Shown here in pieces: positions 11,193 to 22,656 of a stretch of DNA of 64,000 nucleotides; the stretch's first letter is position 1; every line of letters begins with the position of its first letter. The notes beneath the pieces are model-generated. The model did no database searches. It was given only the letters and a program-made list of their open reading frames with translations, and had not been told where the DNA came from. The stretch comes from Bemisia tabaci (taxonomy: Eukaryota > Arthropoda > Insecta > Hemiptera > Aleyrodidae). The position numbers were made by a program, and so were the translations under genes. Where the stretch lies: the NCBI RefSeq assembly GCF_918797505.1, contig NC_092798.1:49312985-49376984 (forward strand). Direction: 5' to 3'.

Positions 11193-11801
11193 CCGAAGAG
11201 CGTGCGTTATAAATACAAAGTAGTAGCATCAAACGATAATTCTCAAAGAAGGTAGATAAAGCGATTCTCTGTCCTGTACGAAAACTCGACGTGACAAATG
11301 CAATAAATTTCGAATCGTGTTTTTGGCGCCGAGTTAAACGCAATCGGAATTGCTGCGACCCCCTCCCGTAGCTGCCAAGTATTGCGGAAAAATCAACACT
11401 CGCCATATAAACACGTGTAAAGTGTCTACATTCAATCGCGCAATCTGGCAACTTTGCCCCGTCCGTTCCCCGAACGGGATTGACTTGTCGCGTTCGTTGT
11501 CTTGAGAGGGATGACTCCGTCCGCCCCTTCGGGAAGAAGAGCGTAACCTAGGTGGAAACCCCGTGCACTTAGGTGGTTTTTGCTCGGGACGGTGGTCGTG
11601 TGCAGTTTCGGAGTGCGTTATTCGCTCCGAGAAAATCGACCTGATCCAGTAGCAGGGCAAAATTGAAAGGGATGGAAATTTCAGGATCAGATCGATGTCG
11701 GGAAGGGTACCATCGAATCCAGTTCAGCAGGAAGGGACATGGTTTTTTCTAGCTTGTTTCACGAACTTTTATTTTGGTCTTTTTCATGGTGCATACTCGT
11801 A
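11193..11801. other. No gene seen; mixed GC single-copy sequence
   Basis: The minus-strand frames at 11182-11660 have no recognisable domain. Nothing further is supported. Confidence 0.35.
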
Positions 11802-12033
11802 CACTGAAAAAAAAAGATTGGTAGAATTTACCATTCCTTCACGCTGTATTTCACACAGCGTCAATTCAGAGTCAATTCTGCCAGATGGAAGGTAAACGTT
11901 ACTATATACTGGTACAGGTAACCATTCCTCTGGCAGAATTGACTTGAAGATTGGTAGAATGTATCATTCCTTCAAGCTAAGTGAAATACAGCGTGAAGGA
12001 ATAGTAAATTCTACGAATCTTTTTTTTTCAGTG
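11802..12033. mobile_element. CACTG-ended MITE, TSD TA
   Basis: Starts CACTGAAAAAAAAAGATTGG and ends with the complementary T-run and CAGTG, flanked by TA on both sides. The arms continue through GTAGAATTTACCATTCCTTC. It shares ends and interior with 13580-13998. CACTG ends plus a 2-bp TSD fit animal CACTA/EnSpm-like elements; no transposase is present. Confidence 0.8.
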
Positions 12034-13579
12034 TAGCTCTTATTTTTAGTAATGATATCAATTTACACATCTATGGCCAACGAGTTAAACCAAGTATCTC
12101 CATTGCGATGTTTTAAAACTTCAGCTTGTATGCTATTTTTTCGAAGAAAAGCAATTCGACGCAATAGCTTGAGAGCAGGGCTATCGATTACAGCTGTTTT
12201 TGAGGCCACCCTGATTTTCTCCAATTTTAAAATTTCTGGTAATCCAGGATTGCGCGAAAGGTCTAAAAAAAATATGAGGTTGCGCGAAAAGAAACCTTAA
12301 CATCTGCTACAGGAATACGCGAATAGAAACGTTAACATCTGGAACAGGAATGCGCAAATTTAAAATGAAGTTAATTTAAGGTAGAAGTATGGCAAAAACA
12401 GGAAACAGTTGGAAAATAAATGCATTTTTATATCAACGCTAGTTTAAGTTAGTTTGTTGACAAGTCATCGATGTCTTACCCGCTGATGATAAATGAAATG
12501 GAACTATTTGAATAATGATATAAGGAACTTATCTAACTTTTCTCGGAGCAAATATTTCATCGGGAGAAATGAGGCAACGTTGGAATGCTCATACGGCGTC
12601 GAAACACAACATGGGCCTTTTTAGGAATACCCCCGCATTGCGCCAAACAGTACGGTCGGCGTAAAGCCCATATTAGCGCCTACAAGATTGCATGAATACT
12701 TCTCGCATCGCACCAAACGCAGTGCAGTCGGTCAGTTGGCGTGAAACACATATTAGCACCTACATACAAGACTGTAGGAATGCTGTGGGACTGCGTGTCG
12801 TCATTCTTGCTTTCTGCTCCAGTTTTTACCATCATTAAAGGGAAAATATGTATCCTCATTATAAGGATTCAGAAATTCGAATGATATATAATTTTTTTTT
12901 ATTATTATTATTTTTATAATTTTTACATTAAAAGAAAGTAAAACGAACGAAAATACTGTGTCGAACAAAACTATCAAAATGACAAGATAAAGTGCTGTGA
13001 TTGGTCCAGGTGGTCTAATAAGCCAATCTCAACACCTGACTTTGAAATTTTGATGGCTAGCTTTGATAGCATGACACAGGCTCTTGAAACGGGCAAAAAA
13101 AGGGGGTTAAAGAACAGGTTTGCACCGATATTTTGAATCGGTGCAATGAGATACTCAGTTTTGGAAAACGGCCATCGAGGTATTCAGACCCACTAAAACC
13201 AGTCGACTCGGGCTTAACACCAAATCCACAAAAGCTCCAAATCCGTGCTAAGATGGGGGAGTTCAAAGGTGAGCCCCTCTTCTCCTTGGCGAACGCATAA
13301 ATATATGCGGGTCAAAGCGATGCTTTCTTCGAGATAATATACAGCCCAACTTCCTCGTAAGTTCAAAAGTATCCCCAAAGGAGGAAAAAAGAATGTTAGG
13401 AAGTATTGCCGGCCCAGGTAACGCCTCTAGCCACCGGTATCGAGAACAACAACCGGGGAAATTAATATCGATGCATCCCTTTTCTCAGCTCTCGTTTTCC
13501 TCAAGAGATGATTCGATATCTGGCGCCTGAACTGTGCAGATATAACACTGAAAATAAGTAAGATTTGCACCCATTCGGA
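12034..13579. other. No gene; contains a degraded family P repeat
   Basis: About 12590-12790 holds two loose direct copies of a module with AGCCCATATTAGCGCCTAC, AAGATTG and GCGCCAAAC words, related to the foldback at 62875-63040. About 12888-12930 is an A/T run. The 69-codon minus frame at 13057-13266 has no domain. Confidence 0.45.
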
Positions 13580-13998
13580 CACTGAAAAAAAGATTGGTGG
13601 AATTTACCATTCCTTCACGCTGTATTTCACACAACGTAAAGGAATGGTAGATTCTACCAATCTTCAGGTCGATTCTGCTAGAGGAATTTTTACCTTTCTT
13701 CTGGCAGAATTGACTCTGAATTGACGCTGTGTGAAATACATCCTGAAGGAATGGTAAATTCTACCAATCTTCAGGTCGATTCTGCTAGAGGAATTTTTAC
13801 CTTTCTTCTGGCAGAATTGACTCTGAATTGACGCTGTGTGAAATACATCCTGAAGGAATGGTAAATTCTACCAATCTTCAGGTCGATTCTGCTAGAGGAA
13901 TTTTTACCTTTCTTCTGGCAGAATTGACTCTGAATTGACGCTGTGTGAAATACATCGTGAAGGAATGGTAAATTCTACCAATCTTTTTTTTTTCAGTG
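13580..13998. mobile_element. CACTG-ended MITE with internal amplification
   Basis: Same ends as 11802-12033 (CACTGAAAAAAAGATTGG at the left, complement at the right), flanks GA and AA. It is longer because of three tandem 107-bp units in its right part. Confidence 0.8.
13651..13971 (+). repeat. Three 107-bp tandem units inside a MITE
   Basis: Units start at 13651, 13758 and 13865, each beginning ATTCTACCAATCTTCAGGTC. Units 1 and 2 look identical over most of their length and unit 3 differs at one visible site (CATCCTG versus CATCGTG), so the amplification is young compared with the element's arms. Confidence 0.9.
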
Positions 13999-14154
13999 AA
14001 TGTTCACTGTTCAGCCCTAGTCGTACAGACTTGGGTATAAAGATTTCTAACAAACGTGTGTCAGTTGAGGAGGCACTGAGAAAATTTTTTTTTGAAATAT
14101 TATTATGACTTAGTGTCGTTTCTTGTTAATTTTTTTTTTTGTTTTGTTAAATTC

Positions 14155-14293
14155 GGAAGGCTTTAACTTAAAGTCAGCTTTTTTATAGTAAAGAAACGAT
14201 GCTTTGTTATCGTTAAGTTTAAATTAAAAAAACTATATCAAAACAACGTATCTTTAATTTAAAAAAAACTGACTTTAAGTTAAATCCGTGCGG
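14155..14293. repeat. Short foldback with AAGTCAG arms
   Basis: The left arm CTTTAACTTAAAGTCAG pairs with the right arm CTGACTTTAAGTTAAATCC. The right-arm sequence recurs at about 38685-38706 beside a similar AAACGATA/ACGTTTCTTT interior, so this is a dispersed family rather than a local accident. Confidence 0.65.
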
Positions 14294-14848
14294 AAGGAAA
14301 CGACGCTGTATGTTCAAATAGTATCTCAAGAAAACATTTTCACCATCTTTTTCTCCTCTCATCGCCTTCTTCTTCTATCTCTTTCCTCTTCTGTCTTGAT
14401 CCTATTCTGTCAATTTGGATGACGATTCCATCACTACTAAGTGGATCTCTCGATTCACTACAGTTGAGCTCTGTCCAATTTAACCAGATCTCTTGTTGCA
14501 TAAAAGAATGTACGCATTCCCTGTTTAAACCTTAAAGATTAAAGCATTCATCGAAAAAACGACATACTGATGTGAGGTCATCCGTCGAGAAGTGAGGTAG
14601 GTTATTGGCATTTAACAGACGGTCACGTCCGTACGAGGGGCAAAACGAAAGGTGAGAGTTGAAGGGTATAAATAAACCGTATCCAAATGTGCGCTTAAAA
14701 AATCCTCTCTGAATTCTTCGAGCTACGATCAAAATGGATTGTAAAATCCCCGGATTGAACCAGGGCCTAATTTGAATATCATCACGTCGTACACGCACAA
14801 AAGTGCGGTAATATTAATTGAATCGGGAAATAATATTCAGAGCTACGA

Positions 14849-15103
14849 GAGCCGTACTCAGTAAAAACGCCGTTTAAACATTTGAATGTTGCCAAACTTC
14901 TTCCTTGAAAATATTTATTTTTGAGGGAAGTTTAGAATATTTTTCCTTGATATTTTACGACTTTTTAGATCAAATTGCGAACGAAATTCTATGGAAAATA
15001 GGAGGAGTAATATTCACAAATTTTCCGGAAAATGATTCCTATTTGTGGAATGAAATTTGGCAACACCTGATGGCTTATACGGCGTTCTTACTTACCACGG
15101 CAG
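14849..15103. mobile_element. MITE, family D (copy 1)
   Basis: Left end GCCGTACTCAGTAAAAACGC and right end the complement of CTGCCGTGGTAAGTAAGAAC. The family D plan is inverted ends, then AAATTT/TTCC-rich arms around an AT-rich centre. ACGAG words at both borders make the exact TSD ambiguous. Confidence 0.75.
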
Positions 15104-15227
15104 AACGAGAGCCGACAAAAAAGCAGTGAGTGAAGCTTTTTACTAACGACACTGCCGAATTCCCCGCGGAAAGCCGAATTTTTCGCAACGCGATAGAATA
15201 AACGCCGAATGGACGCCACATTGCTTC

Positions 15228-15342
15228 CAGTGGCGTGGCGTGCTTCGCTTGATCTGTCATTTAAACCTATGAAAAGAATCGATAGGCACGGTGTTCGCAA
15301 CCAACACCTCAATAATCGATTCTTGATCATAGCTTCATAGCC
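15228..15342. mobile_element. hAT-like MITE, family B, right part replaced
   Basis: Starts CAGTGGCGTGGCGTGCTTCG like intact family B copies and continues through the GTTCGCAACCAACACC core, but runs at about 15342 into the inverted-repeat arm described next instead of the usual right end. It is thus a chimaera or the tip of a larger element. Confidence 0.6.
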
Positions 15343-15550
15343 TTTTCAAATCGCCTTCAATTTTCATGATACCGTCCGACCATCGCTCAAGTTGAAATAG
15401 TTGTATCCCTGCGCCTGCATACAATTTCACATTTCTTTAGCCGCTCTATCATTATGAGCGGGCTTTCTTCAATTTCCACCACTGATGCTTTGAAAAAAAC
15501 GGAATCTTGTTTAGAAGTTATCCAGACTTTGCGTTTGTCGTGTAATTCAT
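15279..15550 (+). repeat. Left arm of 1.8-kb inverted repeat
   Basis: About 270 bp whose reverse complement is at 16800-17070 with roughly 80-90% identity by eye. Shared words in order are CAACACCT, TAGCCTTTTCAAATCGCC, TCGCTCAAGTTGAAATAG, ATCTTGTTTAG and AGACTTTGCGTTTGT. A third partial copy of the middle section lies at about 41900-42060. Probably the end of a larger transposon with its interior partly replaced. Confidence 0.75.
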
Positions 15551-15744
15551 GTTCCTCGTGCAATTTTGAAAAGAAAACGCATGTGCACTTACTTTATTTA
15601 TTGATACCTTGCCCGGAGACTCATTGGTTCGTAAATCATCCAATGCCTTTAAATGAAATGTTTTATCGTAGAAAATTCGGCAATGTTCGAATTACCATAC
15701 GAGGTTTTTCCTTGGCTCAGCGAGATTTTTCCCGGTCCCGCAAC

Positions 15745-16165
15745 GGCGCAGCCGGGCGTTGATTAATAAGCGACCCGCTCTGCGTCTGAAATTATAATGA
15801 GCTCAGTCGATCAACCCGCGGAGCCCGTTTAATGACGAGGTAATAGCTAATTAATTTCCACTATCTCCGCCCGCCCTCGCACAATCGTCGAATTACCCCC
15901 GGCTCAAATATTATGAGCTTAATTAAAAAAAGGCTCGAATTATTTAACGAGAACGACACTCAACGACCCAATCGCTATCGCAGGACATGGATTCGACGAG
16001 CTACACGACCGAATTGAATATGAGACACGCCCAATTCCGCGTTTCCACCTTCCATTCGCGCCCCGCTCAAACGATTCGGTGATTAGTGAAAGTGGGACTC
16101 TTTAATGGGTCTCGGATTATCGAAATAATTAGCCGATTTTATAATTAACCCTGGGGCACGCGGTG
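15745..16165. promoter_or_regulatory. TAAT-rich GC island, candidate regulatory element
   Basis: A single-copy, comparatively GC-rich stretch that is unlike its AT-rich repeat neighbours yet contains about ten TAAT/ATTA cores, including CTAATTAATT, CTTAATTAAA and AATAATTAGCC. Such clusters are the binding core of homeodomain proteins. There is no open frame of note. I infer, weakly, a conserved non-coding element; it could also be plain unique DNA. Confidence 0.25.
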
Positions 16166-16293
16166 TGCACCTAGCTGCTACGCGGCTCAACTCTAGAGAG
16201 ACGCTTTGCGACGTTTTCTTGGTGATTTTGGAAATTCAAAGATAGTGTGTATTCTAGGCATTATTAACTGATGATGACTGCAAGTATCACAAG

Positions 16294-16800
16294 AATGGAG
16301 ATGTTGCATGTGAGGAATCTGCAATTTGACTGTTGATTCTTATGTAAAAGTTCGCGAGAAACATGATGGTGCCACTGGTTTTCTCTGAAATCATCTCCCA
16401 AGCTCACAAACAGCTCTCAAGTTGAGGTCAAAATAGAGGGGATATCCCACGCTATCCTGAGAGTCCACCTCTACATCAAGACAAACTCTCCGTGCCAAAG
16501 ATAGGGTGCGAATACATTAGCAGGGATATCGTCTTTTCAGTCTTAGAGTCCTGAAATAAAGTGGAAGCCCTGTCAATATATTTGCTCCTTATTTATGCAT
16601 GGAGAGTTTATCTTGATGTAGAGGTGGACTCTCAGGATAGCATGGGATATCCCCTCCATTTTGGCCTCAACTTGAGAGCTATTTGTGAGCTTAGGAGATG
16701 ATTTCAGAGAAAACCAGTGGCACCATCGTGTTTCTCGCGAACTTTTACATAAGAATCAACAGTCAAATCGCAAATTCCTCACACATGCAACATCTCCATT
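16294..16800. mobile_element. Foldback MITE, family A (copy 2)
   Basis: 507 bp with ends AATGGAGATGTTGCATGTG and its complement, arms paired as in copy 1. It abuts the right arm of the 1.8-kb inverted repeat (starting about 16800), so it sits at the inner edge of that structure. Confidence 0.85.
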
Positions 16801-17070
16801 ACACAACAAACGCAAAGTCTGGAATCAACTCCTAAACAAGATTCTGCTTTTTTTTCCAAGCGGTAGTGGTAGAAATTGCACCAGGTGGCACTCTCATCAT
16901 GCGATAGCGCCTGGGAAAATGTGAAATTGTATGCAGGCGCTGGGATACAACTATTTGAACTTGAGCGATGGCCGGGCGGTATTATGAAAATTGAAGGCGA
17001 CTTGAAAAGGCTATAAAGCAATGATAAAGAATCGACTAAGGTGTTGGTTGCGAACACCCTGCTTATCGAT
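16800..17070 (-). repeat. Right arm of 1.8-kb inverted repeat
   Basis: Reverse complement of 15279-15550; see that entry. It ends in a family B core (GGTTGCGAACACCCTGC). Confidence 0.75.
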
Positions 17071-17270
17071 TGTCTGTTTATCTGCGTAACGTTCAATGTC
17101 TAAGTCAGTCTTTCAGAATTCGAATAAACGATTTCGTTGTAACTCAAAGACACAAGATGGTTTAAGACATTAGGAATATACGACAATCTTATAAATAATC
17201 CCTTAAGTGTAATTAAACGTTTACAAAAGAGATCGATTCTTATTCATCAGTGTCGTGGGGCAAAATAAAC

Positions 17271-17358
17271 CACTGCACCGCGTTGCGACCGTGTTTATCG
17301 ATCCTTTTCCACGGGTTTGAATGGCAGATCAATCGATATATCGCAAAGGACGCCACGG
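17271..17358. mobile_element. Half of a family B MITE
   Basis: Only the right half is present: TTATCGATCCTTTTCCACGG, then ATCAATCGATATATCGCAAA and GACGCCACGG. No left arm and no TSD. Confidence 0.6.
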
Positions 17359-17449
17359 AAAGCGAGACGGACAGACGTGGACGAGGGTGCGGGCGTTGAC
17401 GATGGGCGTCGGGGCGCTTCATTTCGCCGCGTCACTTCCGCTCTGGCGA

Positions 17450-17800
17450 GCATTAGGGAGCCCAAATCCAGGGCGAGGAGGCTTTGATACGCATTCGTGC
17501 CAAGGAAGAGCGCTGCATGAGCATATTCCGATGGCTCCAAATGTCTTATTATAAATTAAGGATTTTCACGGAAACTCGGAAGATTTTACCCCTCACGATC
17601 CATAGAGTTTTACTCGCGATCAGTGGTCCTTGACCTCATCGACGGGTAATTTTTTTAGAAATATGCAAAATTTACCTCATACTGACGTTCATGGCAAGGA
17701 GGTTTTGATTCACATTCGTGCTAAGAAAGAACGTTGTATGAAAATATTCCTAGAGTTCCAAATGCCTTATCATAAGTTAAGGATTTTCAATGAGCGTTAT
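17450..17800 (+). repeat. Direct duplication, about 110-bp unit
   Basis: Sequence around 17477-17563 recurs at 17695-17790, with shared words GAGG-TTTGAT-C-CATTCGTGC, GCTGCATGA/GTTGTATGA, CCAAATG-CTTAT and TTAAGGATTTTCA. Both copies stay open in the frame that reads Ile-Arg-Ala-Lys, and several differences are third-position changes, but first- and second-position changes are about as frequent, so coding is not shown. Confidence 0.6.
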
Positions 17801-18530
17801 TTTTTATTTTTCAAAAAGTTAACGACGCAATCAGTGATCAAACTTTACTTTTTTGAGGAGTGAAGTGTTAAAATAAAAAATATACTTTACAATATCGAGG
17901 CTTGTTAAAAACGCATTGCGAAGTTGAAAATAATAAGAGTACAGATGTACTCTTATTAAATTTTTCCCTAAAAAAATAAAATGTATCGACAGTTATTTTT
18001 GAAATTGTGTGTAAATTTTCTACAGTCATTCAAATAGTTCCCAGAAATTTGGAAGATGATATCGATAGCCATGGTGAGAAAACATCATGTATCTTCGTTG
18101 ACGACGTTGCAGACTTACCGTCTTGCTTTATTTTTTCTTTGGAAAGCAAGGGAACGTATTTTCTTGAAAACTTTATTGATTTTTTTTCTCTGGTAACAGA
18201 ATACTCTGTAACAATGTCAAACCAGTAAGTTGGCTTGTTTATCTTCAACAAAATAAATTAAGCGCGGAAATTTTGAGACATTGAAAAGGAGGTATGTGGT
18301 TTCGAACTTCGGCCATCGATATCTCCCCCGCTCCCCTTGAAAGGGAGAAAACACCAATGGAAATTCGGAAACGTTGAAATGGAAATATACATATTTTCCG
18401 ACCTGAGCCATCGGTATTTTCCAGGAGGATATCCGACAACGTTTAATCTTTGATACGATGTTTCTTCTCAGCTTGGCGGCGGCTCATAATCCGTTTTAAT
18501 CCGCTCGCACCCGAGCTGCCAATTGCGGAC

Positions 18531-18699
18531 CAGTGGCGAGAGCAAGGCGTGAATGATCGATTATCGATATTTCCCCATTTGAATCTATAGTAAAGAATCG
18601 ATTATTAGGATGTCCGTTACGAACATCCTATCAATCGATACTTTTCCATAGTTTTAAACGGTAGAGCAATCGACCTATCGCAAAGCACACCCGTCACTA
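18531..18699. mobile_element. hAT-like MITE, family B (older copy)
   Basis: Left end CAGTGGCGAG, central hairpin GGATGTCCGTTACGAACATCC, right end GCAAAGCACACCCGTCACTA. Flanks TTGCGGAC (18523-18530) and TTTCGGGC (18700-18707) agree at 6 of 8 positions, consistent with a decayed 8-bp TSD. Confidence 0.75.
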
Positions 18700-20221
18700 T
18701 TTCGGGCCTGGTAGAGGAGTTGCCGGAATTGTAAATTACGCCCATAGCAGCCACCCCCGCGGGGGAGGGGAGGGGGGGTAAGGGGGGCGGTGGCAGACAG
18801 CCAAACCGCGCCGCGAAAACCCCCGTCAAAGACGGCCGAGAACCGCGTATCTTCTGATAAAATAGCGATGCGGATGCGTGCTTTTTGCCGGTAGGGATGA
18901 AGGAGCGCAGCCTGGCCAAGAAATAAACAAACGGACACCGCGAGTGAAAAGATTTCATAATGTCCGAGTCGCGACCGTAGCGCCAGATTGACCATTAGAC
19001 ATAGGCTGAGAATCGAACAAACGTGTCATACCAGCGGGCTGATTGTTGAAATTGATAGACAAATCTATAGACAAAGACGACAAAAGGGATATGGGGGGAT
19101 CCTATTGTCAAGGTGCAACTTAAAATTCCGGTTTTGATGTTGGTTTTTTAAGTTATATTCAATTTCTCCACACTTTTATCTTGCGAGAAAAGGAGGATAA
19201 AAAAGCCAAAATTCATCGGAAACAAATTAACCTTCGAAAATGAATTGACGATGTCCGTGAATTATCGAAATTAGATGTCTCTCCGTCTAGGTTTTCCAAA
19301 AATATGTCCCTCTTTCTCTGGCATGTAGCTCTTCTAAACTTTCTAAAAATCAATTATCGCACAGAAAAAACTATTAGATCATGAGGACCTTTTGATATTT
19401 TTTAACGCACGATTTCTCCGTAGTCAATCTAGCGTCGGGACTGGCGAGAACGTTTGATTTACGGACACCAAAAACAAAAATATCGAACCCTGACCTTTCT
19501 GGAGTATCTATCTTTCGCTATACTTATATTCCTCGTAAGTTGTATGAACAGCAATACTTACACTCGGTCCACGTCCGTCGATCAATTTCACACTTTGCGC
19601 ATTTCAGAATTTGATGTATCATCTAAAGCACCCAGCGAACTACGCGTTCCATCGGTCAATTTCGTCCGAGCAACTATTCGAACTCCTAAGTACTTAAAAT
19701 TGCCTATCCCATCAGTTGAAGGCGTTTCGTATGGCGAGGCTCGATCCTCGTCTCACAGGCGATGGGAATTTTCTTCTGACAGCAGATCCTATCAGAAAAA
19801 TGACCCTAGGGGTGAGGGAGGGGTACATTCTGCCATAGCCGTACATTCTGAGAGAACATGCCGTGACCTACCCCTAATGGGCCATTCGCGCTTTTAAAGC
19901 AACATCATCGACCGCAAATTAATAGCCTGAGCGTTTAAACATGTACGTAATTTTTTTGTTTTTTTTTTTTTGGTACAAGATGGGCTTTAATAGCTGCACC
20001 GATTTTTAATATCCCAGGATGTTAATGTAACATCCTTCTTCTCTGAATATTATTACAGACAAGTCTACACACCCTATTTATCATGTACAGGTTTTTAATG
20101 CGAGGCTGATTTTCAAGTCTCAACATTCAGATCTCGTTTCTGTGACGAATTAAAATGATTGGTTTCATTTTAAAATAATAGGTGTGTACATGATTTACAA
20201 GAAATATTAATTGTATCAATG
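18700..20221. other. No gene; short dispersed repeat at 19650-19760
   Basis: 18740-18960 is GC-rich with C/G runs. A 147-codon frame at 19454-19897 begins with a hydrophobic stretch (residues 15-30), but part of it (about 19650-19760, CCGAGCAACTATTCGAAC and TTGAAGGCGTTT) recurs at about 50605-50690, so at least that part is repeat. No domain is recognised and I do not call a gene. Confidence 0.4.
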
Positions 20222-20464
20222 GAGGAGCTTGGAGGACACGGAGCATAAGTGTAGTTTTTGCTACTTCAAGAAATACTTGTTTGAAGTTTCGAAATCACAT
20301 GGATCTTTATGGCGTAAAGAAGTTCAGACTGACTTTTTGCTGCTGAAAAATTGGAATTTGGGAACAAATTTTTCACAGTGTAGGGATTATTAAGACTAGT
20401 TTTATTTTAAATCTTTAAATATCTCAATTTTACGCACATATGCGCCTTGTCCTCCAACTCCCTC
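20222..20464. mobile_element. MITE, family K, TSD AATG
   Basis: Inverted ends GAGGAGCTTGGAGGAC and the complement of GAGGGAGTTGGAGGAC, flanked by a perfect 4-bp AATG (20218-20221, 20465-20468). The inner left arm reads GCATAAGTGTAGTTTTTGC. Other copies are at 57006, 57198, 58661 and at the window's right edge. Non-coding. Confidence 0.85.
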
Positions 20465-20584
20465 AATGAGGCTCTTTCTAATAGTAAGAATTCAAAGAAT
20501 ATTCGAAACAACAGAAAAATAATTATTTTTAAAAAAAAATTAAAAAAATAACTGTATGACGGCAGACCAGAATAATCCAGAAGC

Positions 20585-20841
20585 GGATTGCATTTTGCAA
20601 AAAGGAACCACTAGCATTGCAATGTTGCTAAGATTGTGCAACTTCTTTTGTCTTGGAGGAAAAACCCGATTATCCCTTAATAGTTTCTATTTTACTCGCT
20701 AAAAACTGTAAATTTAAGACAAAAATTACCATCTAAATTTCATAGTTTTTCACAATTTCCGCAATTTTATTGCAAAGGATGAAGTTGCACAATCTTAGCA
20801 TCATTGCAATGCTAGTGGTTCCTTTTTGCAAAATGCAATCC
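20585..20841. mobile_element. MITE, family F, TSD AAGC
   Basis: A 257-bp element with nearly perfect long arms: GGATTGCATTTTGCAAAAAG and its complement, continuing through CCACTAGCATTGCAATG and TTGTGCAACTTC. Flanked by a perfect AAGC on both sides (20581-20584, 20842-20845). Same target length as families D, G and K. Confidence 0.9.
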
Positions 20842-21429
20842 AAGCTATTTCTAACCACTAGCAAGAAAACTCCGAGTTTTATTTGAATCTGGCAACGCGT
20901 TACCACCAACGCGGCGCGGGAGCTCGTAAGGGCTGCCAAGCGCGAGAATCAAGATTCAGCTTCTTTACACATTTCTAAATTAATTATTTCCACTTTTGCG
21001 AGCACAAGAGGAAACTTTTATCTCGAGGAAACATACGAGTAACCGGTGATCGGGGGCCCCGTCGGAGATAGACCAAGACTCGTAGGTTGCGCCCGTGTCT
21101 GTGATTTAAGCTGGAACATACCCCACGCTTCTCCTCGCATCCCCGTCAATATGCCGCGTCACGGGTGTCGGCCCTGCTAGATCAGATATTCAATCAAAAT
21201 TCTATTAATATTGGTTTTCGGTCCCACCTCGCTCCGCTATTTCCTCTGCCTACACTGTAGTTTAGGTCCTTTCTCTCTCGAGCTGTTTTGAGTCAGCGAA
21301 CTGTAATGATCTGCGTAAGAAAGAACGCCGTATTAACATTTGGACGTTACAATCGCCTATAAATTCCTTACAAAAATTTACTTTTAAAAATGGTTATAAT
21401 CAAAATGTAATCTTGCATGTAAAATTGAT
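20842..21429. other. No gene; moderately GC-rich single-copy DNA
   Basis: About 20900-21300 is less AT-rich than its surroundings and free of recognised repeats. No open frame with a domain is present. Confidence 0.35.
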
Positions 21430-21945
21430 TTTAATTAAGGATTTAAGTATTGTTTCGTATGTACATGTAGCAACACAACAGAGCAATGCAACACATGGAG
21501 CCACCGGTTTTCTCTTAAATTAATTCCGAAGCCTCAGAAAAGCTTTCAAAGTTAAGGCCGTAATGGTGGAGATATCTCACGGCATTTCAATGTTGATAGT
21601 CCACCTCTATGTATTGTAAAACTCTCCATGCACACATAGGGATCAAATTCATCAGTGAAGTTGTGGTGGTTCCAACTTTGGAGTCCCTAAACAAAGTGGC
21701 AACTCTATCAATGTTTTTCTAGCTATCTGTGCTTGGAGAGTTAGACTCTGCGTAAAGTTGGACACTCAACGTAGCGTGGGATATCCCCTCCACTACGGCC
21801 TGAACTTTCAGAGCTTTTTTCAGCTTGAGAGTTGATTTTAGAGAAAACCATTGTCACTATCGTGTTTCTTGCGAAATTTTACGTAAGAAAAAGTACTTAA
21901 ATTGCAAAATTCCAGAACTTTGCGAGAACTTAATTACAGAAACCT
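21430..21945. mobile_element. Foldback MITE, family A (divergent copy)
   Basis: Arms are recognisable by GGAGATATCTCACGGC with ATATCCCCTCC, GTCCACCTCTA, and CTCCATGCACACATAGG with CTGTGCTTGGAGAG around a centre near 21700. The outer ends are weak, so limits are approximate. Confidence 0.6.
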
Positions 21946-22404
21946 TCCAGGAGCAAAACAATATGTATGCGCTGCGATATACTAGTCTTGTTTACGTATC
22001 CTAAATTGTTGTACCTTCACCCATCTTCCAAACTCTTTGTAAAGACGTTAATAGCCAAGGATGCTGAATGTCTATAAATAAAATAGCTAGCTAACTAACT
22101 ACATCAAGACGTGACTCTCGCCTATGCTCAGAAAAATATTCCCAACACATAACGAAAGGATTAAGTCATGATACGAGCACAATTGAAATTGATTGTCTGG
22201 ACCTAATATTTGTAGAATTATGGGAGTCAATGCATCAATTGCAGGCGAGGAACCGGCCATAAACGCCGCACTAGTCGTAATAAAAAATGGCTGGTTCGGG
22301 ATGCGCAGAGGCACGGCTGCACTGGCCTTGGTCTGACCCTCCAAAGGAGATCCCGATTTATGACTGCCAAATTGTGTGATTAACTCATCGAGTCCTAGGG
22401 AATG

Positions 22405-22656
22405 CTGCCATGCTTAGGAAAAACGCCGTATGAACCTTCAGGCGTTGCCAAACTCCCTTCAAAAAACACGAATTTCCTGGTGAATTTATGAATATCTTCC
22501 GCCCAATTTTTCAGATAATTTAGTTTACAATTTTACCTGAAGGTTCTTAATATTTAAAGGAAAAATATTCATCACTTTCCTAAAAAATGAACATTTAATC
22601 GCAGGAAATTTGGCAACTCTCGAATGTTCATACGTCGTTCTTCCTTAGCACGGCAG
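22405..22656. mobile_element. MITE, family D, TSD AATG
   Basis: Ends CTGCCATGCTTAGGAAAAAC and the complement of CTGCCGTGCTAAGGAAGAAC, flanked by a perfect AATG (22401-22404, 22657-22660). Arms include GGCGTTGCCAAACTCC and GGAAATTTGGCAACTC. Non-coding. Confidence 0.9.

Noticed and set aside
11028..11255. Repetitive Gly/Val/Glu frame
   Set aside because: Produced by a 21-bp minisatellite whose length is a multiple of three; no other coding evidence.
19454..19897. 147-codon frame with an N-terminal hydrophobic stretch
   Set aside because: Part of it is a dispersed repeat also found at 50.6 kb, and no domain or splice context supports a gene. Kept only as a finding.
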